A stretch of 5,013 nt of DNA, taken from Planctomycetaceae bacterium TMED10 (GTDB taxonomy: Bacteria > Planctomycetota > Planctomycetia > Pirellulales > UBA7805). Shown here piece by piece: positions 1 through 5,013 of this stretch. Positions within the stretch are counted from its first letter, which is position 1; the number at the start of each line of letters is the position of its first letter. The notes below the pieces were generated by a model that saw only the letters and a program-made list of their open reading frames with translations, had not been told where the DNA came from and ran no database searches. Position numbers and translations under genes: made by a program. The DNA lies in contig NHBP01000065.1 of NCBI GenBank assembly GCA_002168195.1, positions 10,207 through 15,219 on the forward strand, written 5' to 3'.

Positions 1-465
1 CAGGCTGAACTTCTTCAGGCAATTGGTGAAGATCCAAGTGATGCCGATGTACTCATTGCACTCTATCGAATGCCAAATCAGACGGATGAAGAAACTTTAC
101 AAACGAAAAAACGTATTGATAGTGCAATCGATTCATTTCGAAAGCGAATCCAGACGACACGCAATTCAGCAACGGCCCTTAATCAATTCGCATGGCTTGT
201 GGGCAACACATACGGTGAAGTTAATCAACAATTGGCGGAGGAAGCGATTCGCAATTCTCATAAATCGCTTGAAAAGAAACCGGATGCCGCTGGATATTTT
301 GATACCCTGGGGCGGTGCTATTACGCAAAGGGCGATATCGAAAATGCTCTCCGATTTCAGAAAAAGGCCGCCCGTTTAAATCCACATTCGGGGCTTATTC
401 GTGGACAACTTGAACTCTTTGAACAAACCCGCAGTCAAAACGAGCAAAAATCTGCCTCATCATGA
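1..465 (+). CDS. TPR-repeat protein, C-terminal part (5' end outside window)
   Basis: The frame is open from base 1 to the TGA at 463-465 (154 residues), so the gene starts left of the window; the ATG at base 70 (residue 24) lies inside a helical repeat and is probably not the true start. TPR-like helix pairs are visible at about residues 57-92 (FAWLVG, then a helix ending SLEKKP) and 96-128 (AAGYFDTLGRCYYAKGDIEN, then ALRFQKKAARLNP), with the usual small-residue and aromatic spacing and the closing LNP. An earlier fragment at residues 3-22 looks like the end of another repeat. TPRs are protein-binding scaffolds; partner and function are unknown. The tail after residue 140 is polar and probably disordered. 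No signal peptide can be judged without the N-terminus. The stop overlaps the start of the DUF2752 gene, so the two are probably cotranscribed and translationally coupled. The TPR call is firm; the role is not known. Confidence 0.85.
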   Translation, partial: QAELLQAIGEDPSDADVLIALYRMPNQTDEETLQTKKRIDSAIDSFRKRIQTTRNSATALNQFAWLVGNTYGEVNQQLAEEAIRNSHKSLEKKPDAAGYFDTLGRCYYAKGDIENALRFQKKAARLNPHSGLIRGQLELFEQTRSQNEQKSASS

Positions 466-950
466 ATGCGCCATCCAGGGTCTGCAAAAGCAAACGAGAT
501 GAAGAAACAGATACCGCAAACGTTGCCCCCACGAAATCAACGAAAATTCGCTATCACGTTTCTATCTTGATTGCGGCACTCCTTATCATTGCCCTATCTG
601 GTTGGCTTCAGCTAAAACCTTCAGAAGGAATCAATATGCCATTCTGGGGAACGCTTCCCGGAATTTGCACATGGAAAAATTTTCTGGGAATCGACTGTCC
701 TGGGTGCGGTTTGACCCGCTGCTTCGTCGAAATTGCCCATGGCAACTGGAAGCGAGCTTGGCAATATAATCCTGCCGGTTTTCTTATCTTTGGCCTGGTA
801 ATTTACCAGATACCTTTTCGCGGGATTCAATTGTGGCGACTGTGGAGCGGCAAGCAAGGTTTCCGGCACAGTGTGTACCTGATTAATTTTGCCGCATGGG
901 GCATCATAGTGTCACTCTTGGCACAGTGGATTGTGAAGCATCTCATGTAA
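462..950 (+). CDS. DUF2752 family membrane protein
   Basis: A 162-residue protein carrying the hallmark of DUF2752, the cysteine motif CPGCGLTRC at residues 79-87, followed by the family-typical downstream NP (103-104). The N-terminal 30 residues are polar and charged. Hydrophobic segments lie at about 33-51, 105-119 and 138-157, so it is probably an inner-membrane protein with three membrane segments and the cysteine motif in the loop between the first two. The family has no established biochemical function that I know of; the cysteine cluster could bind a metal or be redox active, but that is inference. The ATG at 462 overlaps the upstream TPR stop by four bases (ATGA). There is no good Shine-Dalgarno sequence, which fits coupling to upstream translation. 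Its 3' end lies 10 bases from the stop of the convergent radical SAM gene. Length and motif are normal for the family and the gene looks intact. Confidence 0.88.
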   Translation: MNAPSRVCKSKRDEETDTANVAPTKSTKIRYHVSILIAALLIIALSGWLQLKPSEGINMPFWGTLPGICTWKNFLGIDCPGCGLTRCFVEIAHGNWKRAWQYNPAGFLIFGLVIYQIPFRGIQLWRLWSGKQGFRHSVYLINFAAWGIIVSLLAQWIVKHLM

Positions 951-960
951 AACACGTTGG

Positions 961-2190
961 TTAAAGAAAAAAATCCGTGGTCTCATCGGTTGCTTGAACC
1001 TGATCAAATTTCTCAGGGTGATCAATCAAATCCTGCAACCACCAGTTCGTCGCATTGTAGAGGCAAGTCACATTTGCACACTGCTCGGAAGCATCGAACT
1101 GTTTGATCGTATCGATTGTACTGCACGTTGTTTTTTCCGCTGTCTCTTTATCGCAATAGGCTTCAGGGCCAGCAATTCGAGCTGCAGGAACACCCCGATA
1201 TCCGGGGCAGTGAAACAAGCCTTGCGGAGTCAATACCTGCCGGAGGGCCTGCATATGACACCGCTTCGGTTGCTTCGTATAGGTCTCCCATGTCTTCTGC
1301 TCAAGCAATCGCAGATTGGTACTCTCTACAATCTTAAACGAATCAGTTTCTAACTCTTTTGCAGCAACAACTGCATTACGTATTTTCGCAATAACTTGAT
1401 CCAACTCTTCTTTTGCCGTATCCGGATTCATAACTTCCGCGTTATTTTCTTCTTGTCGCATGAGAAAAGGTTTCACCGAAAAGTAATCGAAACCAAAAGT
1501 ACGCGCACGATCCGCAGCAACCACCAATTCGTCGATATTTTCAATAATCGCTATTTGATCTCGTGAAGCTCCCTGCCAGGTTACAATAAAAGAATAACCG
1601 ACCTGAACCTCCGGATTACATGTTTTTATTTTCGGTACCCATTCACAAATTTCGTCCAAGGAGATCGGCTTGCGAGGCTTATGCATGGCCTGGAAAGTTG
1701 CATCTGTCCCGGCATCGAGTGAAAGTCGAATCCAGTCAGAACACGTAAGAAATTGACTTGCTTCTAAAAGTCGATCTCCTCGACTGCCGTTGCTTACAAT
1801 GGCAATCTGCTGATTAAGTTCTTTTAAATACTGCACCATCTCCACAAATCGGGGATAGACCGTAGGCTCACCCCCACCGATAAGAATTACCGATTTCATT
1901 CCTCGGTCTGCCAACTCATTCAAAGACGACCGCAGTTTATCTTCGTTGTACTTTAAACCTGAATTTAGAATATCCCAGTCAATACAATGGTCGCATCGAT
2001 AGTTACACGCTGTCGTAAGATCAAGATTGATCGAGAGGGGCCCCATGGCTTGGGGTAAAGGAATATTATCCCCGTTCGATTCAGCATCGTCGGCCATCCG
2101 CTGCCACCGAACATATTTCTGAACCTGATCCCAAGCTGGACGCTGCAGTAACTTGGACTGAAAATCGTGGTAGTCGTGTGCGCCATCCAT
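961..2190 (-). CDS. Radical SAM protein with SPASM/twitch-like Cys-rich C-terminus
   Basis: A 409-residue radical SAM enzyme. The [4Fe-4S]-SAM motif CNYRCDHC is at residues 62-69 (CxxxCxxC), followed by the SAM-binding GGGEPT at 105-110, IVSNGS at 131-136 and the strand IRLSLDAG at 154-161. About 60 residues without a recognised domain precede the barrel. The C-terminal third has Cys at 311, 328, 346, 356, 371 and 376. C311-x12-G-x3-C328 resembles the start of a SPASM/twitch auxiliary-cluster domain, but the later spacing does not match classical SPASM (no CxxC), so one or two extra Fe-S clusters are plausible but unproven. The family (MoaA/PqqE/anSME-like) makes a 5'-deoxyadenosyl radical to modify peptides, sugars or cofactors; the substrate here is unknown. 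The ATG at 2190 is the first in-frame start after a TGA 40 bases upstream; no clear ribosome site. It is divergent from the GT2-methyltransferase gene, which hints at a shared glycan pathway. Confidence 0.88.
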   Translation of the reverse strand: MDGAHDYHDFQSKLLQRPAWDQVQKYVRWQRMADDAESNGDNIPLPQAMGPLSINLDLTTACNYRCDHCIDWDILNSGLKYNEDKLRSSLNELADRGMKSVILIGGGEPTVYPRFVEMVQYLKELNQQIAIVSNGSRGDRLLEASQFLTCSDWIRLSLDAGTDATFQAMHKPRKPISLDEICEWVPKIKTCNPEVQVGYSFIVTWQGASRDQIAIIENIDELVVAADRARTFGFDYFSVKPFLMRQEENNAEVMNPDTAKEELDQVIAKIRNAVVAAKELETDSFKIVESTNLRLLEQKTWETYTKQPKRCHMQALRQVLTPQGLFHCPGYRGVPAARIAGPEAYCDKETAEKTTCSTIDTIKQFDASEQCANVTCLYNATNWWLQDLIDHPEKFDQVQATDETTDFFL

Positions 2191-2234
2191 GATCGATAAA
2201 AATCTTGCAAAAGAAATGTTATCAGAAATTCAAT

Positions 2235-2248
2235 CCGAACTTATTCGG
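2235..2248. repeat. Small inverted repeat upstream of the radical SAM gene
   Basis: CCGAA (2235-2239) and TTCGG (2244-2248) are perfect inverted arms around the 4-base spacer CTTA. A flanking ATTC/GAAT pair (2228-2231 and 2249-2252) extends the symmetry with a 3-base bulge. It lies about 45 bases upstream of the radical SAM ATG. It could be an operator half-site pair or a leader hairpin, but arms this short also arise by chance. Confidence 0.5.
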
Positions 2249-2260
2249 GAATGTCTATCG

Positions 2261-2280
2261 CCCCTGGTCTCCCCTGGTCT
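2261..2280. repeat. Perfect 10-bp tandem repeat (2 copies)
   Basis: The unit CCCCTGGTCT occurs twice head to tail (2261-2270 and 2271-2280), directly followed by a T-run (TTTTTATA). The copies are identical and the repeat does not extend further on either side. It lies 71-90 bases upstream of the radical SAM start and just downstream of its candidate -10 box. It could be a pair of direct binding sites for a regulator one helical turn apart, or a simple slippage duplication. Confidence 0.9.
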
Positions 2281-2282
2281 TT

Positions 2283-2312
2283 TTTATAGGTGAGAACCGG
2301 AAAGCTTCACAA
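2283..2312 (-). promoter_or_regulatory. Candidate sigma70-like promoter for the radical SAM gene
   Basis: Read on the minus strand, TTGTGA (2312-2307; 4 of 6 matches to TTGACA) is followed after 18 bases by TATAAA (2288-2283; 5 of 6 matches to TATAAT). Transcription would begin near 2276, inside the 10-bp tandem repeat, giving a leader of about 85 bases that contains the inverted repeat at 2235-2248. This is a match by eye only; such matches occur by chance in AT-rich intergenic DNA, and promoter consensus in this lineage may differ. Confidence 0.33.
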
Positions 2313-2367
2313 TAGATGTTCTTGCCGCATGGCCGCGTTTCGAGGCTAACAGCACCATAATTCGCAT

Positions 2368-2395
2368 TTGGGGCTTCGTCCAATTTGACTATATT
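2368..2395 (+). promoter_or_regulatory. Candidate sigma70-like promoter for the GT2-methyltransferase gene
   Basis: TATATT at 2390-2395 matches the -10 consensus at 5 of 6 positions. TTGGGG at 2368-2373, 16 bases upstream, matches only the TTG of a -35 box. Transcription would start near 2402, leaving a leader of about 50 bases before the ATG at 2452. TTGACT at 2385-2390 is a better -35 sequence but has no -10 box at a suitable distance. Weak, by-eye evidence. Confidence 0.28.
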
Positions 2396-2451
2396 AACGG
2401 CATGAATGACTGAAAATACTTTCTTGTTTTCCTCCGGACGTAGTTTGCCTG

Positions 2452-4116
2452 ATGCGTCAAAGACTTACCGTACTGATTCCCTGTAAAGACGAAGCACATA
2501 ATATTTCTTCGTGCATTGAGTCGCTTGGAGACGTAGCGGATGAAATTCTGATCGCTGACTCGGGCTCCACCGATGCAACCCTCGAAATCGTCAGTCAGGT
2601 TCAAATTCCAAATACTTCTCTGCGAATCATTCAACGAGAATATGTTAATCCATCTGATTTCAAAAATTGGGCGATTTCCCAGGCGTCTAATAATTGGGTC
2701 CTCGCGCTCGATGCAGACGAACGTCTTACGGACAATTTAAGAGACGAAATCAGACAAACGCTCGCTACCGAACCTGTATTTGATGCTTATCAAATTCCAC
2801 GTAATAATATCTTCCTCGGGAAGAGAGTTCGCTACAGTGGTTGGCAACACGATGCACCCTTTCGTCTTTTCCATCGTGACAAATGTCGATACGATGCCCG
2901 GCGAGTCCATGAGCATCTTCTCGTCGCGAGTGGTAAAACGGCCACCATGAAAGCGACGATATTGCACAACACGTGTAGATCTCTTGAAGAAATGTTCGCC
3001 AAAAGCATTCGCTATGGATCGCTGGGAGCCGAGGACCTGAAAGAGGCAGGGAAAAGCATCAGAGTGATGTCACTGTTTACCCGACCGGTTTTTCGCTTTT
3101 TCCGGCATTTCATTTGGAAACAAGGATTCCGAGATGGCTCGATCGGACTTCTGCTTTCCTGCCTAGCTGCCCAGGGAACATTCGTCAAATATGCTTTGCT
3201 CTGGTCGCAAAACTACCAAGGCTTAATAGCAGATCACCCAAATTCTCTGGCGACAAGTGGTAGACCGATCACAGGAAATTCTGCAGAGACTGATTCACTT
3301 CATGATTCGTCAAAGAATATCCAAAAAGAGCCGCGCGCTTTAACCATGCCAGGCATACATCAAAAAGTTCAATCTGTGGTCGATCAACTTCCGCGAGGAA
3401 CGCTACTTGATGTGGGAGCGGGTGAAGGCGCTTTCTCAAAATGGGCCCACAAGAACGGGTTTAAAGTGCATGCGACCGACGTCAACCAACAAGACTTTTG
3501 CCTCACCGATATCCCATTCACGCAGACCAATCTCAATGGCCGCTGGCCATTTATGGACAACTCGTTCGATCTCGTCGTCTCGATCGAGGTCTTGGAGCAT
3601 GTCGAAAATCACTACCATTTTCTCAGCGAGTGTTGCCGGATTTGTAAGCCGTCCGGACGTATCGTATTGAGTACTCCCAATTGTCACTCGATTGAATCCA
3701 GGCTCAACGTCCTACTGAGCGGATTTGATGACTGTGCTCCTAGGCCTATCGATTACAGCGACACCGACCCGAACAAAATTTATTTAGAACATATTCATCC
3801 AGCACCACTGGCAAATATCGAACTCGGTCTACGCCGTTGTGGGTTCGAGATTGAATCAACGGCGTTTAATCGTCATCGAAGACTTTCGTCAGCGATGCTC
3901 CCCGTCGCCTATCCGCTTATCTGGTGGCGAACTTACCGACAATTGATTCTCAGCGAAAAAGATTCCCAATCCCGGGAACGCAATCGGAAACTGCTACGAC
4001 TTTTCCTGAGCAAACAATTACTTACGGGCAGAATCTCTATTTTTACATGCCGACAAGTCGAACAGAATTTGGCAATCGACAGCGATAAAACAAAGACTTT
4101 TCGACATTCGGCGTAA
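2452..4116 (+). CDS. Bifunctional GT2 glycosyltransferase (WaaE-like) - SAM methyltransferase fusion
   Basis: A 554-residue two-domain protein in one uninterrupted frame. Residues 1-257 are a GT-A fold GT2 transferase of the WaaE/KdtX type: LTVLIPCKDEA at 5-15, DSGSTD at 36-41, the metal- and nucleotide-sugar-binding DADE at 87-90, GW...RLF at 130-140, RRVHE at 150-154, and the typical basic/aromatic tail ending near FVKYALLWSQ. Residues 258-298 form a polar Ser/Asn/Thr-rich linker. Residues 299 to about 530 are a class I methyltransferase: SAM-binding LLDVGAGEG at 318-326, the acidic end of strand 2 (ATDVN), SIEVLEHVE at 377-385, then a STPN strand and an HIHP segment seen in polysaccharide-associated methyltransferases. 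Residues 478-500 are hydrophobic/aromatic and could touch the membrane. The likely role is to add a sugar to a lipid-linked or surface glycan and methylate the product or a neighbouring group; donor, acceptor and methylated atom are unknown. The ATG at 2452 is the first possible ATG in frame (stop at 2407-2409) and puts the GT2 motif at the usual distance from the N-terminus. No clear Shine-Dalgarno sequence. Confidence 0.88.
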   Translation: MRQRLTVLIPCKDEAHNISSCIESLGDVADEILIADSGSTDATLEIVSQVQIPNTSLRIIQREYVNPSDFKNWAISQASNNWVLALDADERLTDNLRDEIRQTLATEPVFDAYQIPRNNIFLGKRVRYSGWQHDAPFRLFHRDKCRYDARRVHEHLLVASGKTATMKATILHNTCRSLEEMFAKSIRYGSLGAEDLKEAGKSIRVMSLFTRPVFRFFRHFIWKQGFRDGSIGLLLSCLAAQGTFVKYALLWSQNYQGLIADHPNSLATSGRPITGNSAETDSLHDSSKNIQKEPRALTMPGIHQKVQSVVDQLPRGTLLDVGAGEGAFSKWAHKNGFKVHATDVNQQDFCLTDIPFTQTNLNGRWPFMDNSFDLVVSIEVLEHVENHYHFLSECCRICKPSGRIVLSTPNCHSIESRLNVLLSGFDDCAPRPIDYSDTDPNKIYLEHIHPAPLANIELGLRRCGFEIESTAFNRHRRLSSAMLPVAYPLIWWRTYRQLILSEKDSQSRERNRKLLRLFLSKQLLTGRISIFTCRQVEQNLAIDSDKTKTFRHSA

Positions 4117-4121
4117 AAGCA

Positions 4122-5013
4122 TTATGCTGAACGCGCGGCATACCTAGGGGAATTTGTGAGCCATTCGTGATAGGCCGAGAGGGTTCCCTCGATCATTTGG
4201 CCATGTGTGAATTTAGAGAACACATATTCACGTGCACGCGCTGCCAAGAGGCTGGATCGATCGGGATGCGTAAGTGCTTCAATAATTGCATCACAAAGTT
4301 GCTCGCTATCCCGCGGCGCTACCATGTAACCGTATGGTCCATCTTTACAAGACGCCCCCACGGCATCCTTGATACCCCCAGCTGCTGTAGTGACTACAGG
4401 AACCCCGGTTACCATCGCGTCCAGCAAAGAAGTGCAAAGCCCTTCTTCGATGGAGGGCATAATAAAGAGGTCGGCTGCGGAGAGCAAATCCGGGATATCA
4501 GTACGGTACCCAAGAAATTGCACTCGATCAGCAATTCCAAGATCCGCCACGCGATCGTAAAGTGCTTGTCTTAACTCGCCCTGCCCTACGAGTGCCAAGC
4601 GTGCTTTTGGAAATTGTTCAAAGATACGGGGCAATCCATCCAGCAAATGAGCATGTCCCTTACAAGCCGTCAAAGAGGCGATCGTCAGCAGAAGGGTTTC
4701 ATCCTCAAAAAGATTTAAGGCACGGCGACCTCTCGCACGGTTTCCGTCGCGCATTCTTTCTGGATCAACACCACTGTGTACCATTCGAAGCTTAGTCTCA
4801 GGAATACCTGTCAATCGACAGACGTCCATGACTGCGGTGGAAATTCCAATAACGCCATCGGCTAGGTGACAGAATTTTGCGGGTGAGCGAATAGGAAAAA
4901 CAACTCGCCTTGACGCGATGCAGAGTGGCCTTTTGCTCAGGCCTATTGTCGCAAGTCCAGCTGCCGTAAGACCGTGCCCATCGTGCGCGTGCAGAATATG
5001 AGGCTGCAATGTG
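4122..5013 (-). CDS. GT4-family glycosyltransferase (GT-B fold), N-terminus outside window
   Basis: The frame is open through the right edge; the TTG at 5009-5007 is an internal Leu codon, because the in-frame codon before it (5012-5010) is Thr and the first visible segment, PHILHAHDGHG, is the mid-domain 'HAHDG' region of GT4 enzymes. Roughly 80 N-terminal residues are therefore missing (estimate from the family). Counting from the codon at 5009: GVIGIS at 52-57, VHSGVD at 77-82, the start of the C-terminal Rossmann domain TIASLTACKGH at 109-119 with phosphate-binding Lys117, ALVGQGE at 139-145, VQFLGYRTDIP at 163-173, and the donor-binding EGLCTSLLDAM at 189-199. The usual EX7E motif reads EX7D here (E189, D197), a variant I recognise from GT4 members with an EGLGTSLLDAM signature. 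It probably transfers a sugar from a nucleotide-sugar donor with retention of configuration during cell-surface glycan synthesis. It converges on the GT2-methyltransferase gene with only 5 bases between the stops. Confidence 0.87.
   Translation of the reverse strand, partial: TLQPHILHAHDGHGLTAAGLATIGLSKRPLCIASRRVVFPIRSPAKFCHLADGVIGISTAVMDVCRLTGIPETKLRMVHSGVDPERMRDGNRARGRRALNLFEDETLLLTIASLTACKGHAHLLDGLPRIFEQFPKARLALVGQGELRQALYDRVADLGIADRVQFLGYRTDIPDLLSAADLFIMPSIEEGLCTSLLDAMVTGVPVVTTAAGGIKDAVGASCKDGPYGYMVAPRDSEQLCDAIIEALTHPDRSSLLAARAREYVFSKFTHGQMIEGTLSAYHEWLTNSPRYAARSA

Larger units (their letters stand above)
2191..2451. promoter_or_regulatory. Divergent intergenic region between radical SAM and GT2-methyltransferase genes
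   Basis: This 261-base region is the only substantial noncoding stretch in the window and must carry the promoters of both flanking genes. It holds a 10-bp tandem duplication (2261-2280), a 5-bp-arm inverted repeat (2235-2248) and one weak sigma70-like promoter candidate per strand. I found no convincing small gene in it: the ATG at 2402 gives only a three-codon frame. No tRNA-like fold or riboswitch was recognised by eye. Confidence 0.6.

Noticed and set aside
70..72. ATG at base 70 as the start of the TPR protein
   Set aside because: The same frame is open back to base 1 and encodes helical repeat-like sequence there, so this is an internal Met in a gene cut by the window edge.
994..1353. 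Plus-strand open frame of 119 codons opposite the radical SAM gene
   Set aside because: It lies antisense to conserved Cys-rich coding sequence, has no recognisable domain and no upstream signals; it is a shadow frame.
2261..2290. Tandem repeat plus T-run as an intrinsic terminator
   Set aside because: The repeats are direct, not inverted, so they cannot form the stem; no complementary arm is nearby, and no gene ends upstream on the plus strand.
2389..2634. Minus-strand 81-codon frame reaching from the intergenic region into the GT2 gene
   Set aside because: Most of it is antisense to the strongly conserved GT2 N-terminus, and its protein shows no known motif or credible start signal.
3346..3348. 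Internal ATG that could start a separate methyltransferase
   Set aside because: It sits right at the domain boundary (residue 299), but there is no stop between the domains, and the nearest purine-rich stretch (AAAAAGAG) ends about 15 bases upstream, too far for a normal ribosome site. A secondary internal start cannot be excluded.
5007..5009. TTG as the start codon of the GT4 gene
   Set aside because: The frame stays open to the window edge and the first visible residues belong to the middle of the N-terminal GT-B domain, so the true start must lie further right, outside the window.

Overview
This 5 kb window looks like chromosomal accessory DNA from a bacterium of moderate GC content. It holds five protein-coding genes, two of them cut by the window edges. 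I see no RNA genes, transposons, CRISPR arrays or phage genes. The gene styles suggest a planctomycete or a similar bacterium: a TPR protein coupled to a small DUF2752 membrane protein, start codons with almost no Shine-Dalgarno signal, and frequent strand switches. This is inference from gene type only; no marker gene is present.

Layout from left to right: (1) bases 1-465, +, the C-terminal part of a tetratricopeptide-repeat protein; (2) 462-950, +, a 162-residue DUF2752 membrane protein whose ATG overlaps the TPR stop codon (ATGA); (3) 961-2190, -, a 409-residue radical SAM protein with a cysteine-rich C-terminus resembling SPASM/twitch proteins; (4) 2191-2451, a 261-base divergent intergenic region with a perfect 10-bp tandem repeat, a small inverted repeat and a weak promoter candidate on each strand; (5) 2452-4116, +, a 554-residue fusion of a WaaE-like GT2 glycosyltransferase and a class I SAM-dependent methyltransferase; (6) 4122 to the right edge, -, a GT4/GT-B glycosyltransferase missing its N-terminus.

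The right-hand three genes fit a surface-polysaccharide or glycolipid locus: two glycosyltransferases of different folds, a methyltransferase fused to one of them, and a radical SAM enzyme divergent from the fusion. The radical SAM enzyme may modify a sugar, lipid or peptide in the same pathway, but its substrate cannot be read from the sequence. The TPR-DUF2752 pair looks like a separate transcription unit that meets the radical SAM gene tail to tail. Nothing here proves a new system. The best leads are the GT2-methyltransferase fusion, its divergent pairing with the radical SAM enzyme, and the repeat-bearing regulatory region between them.
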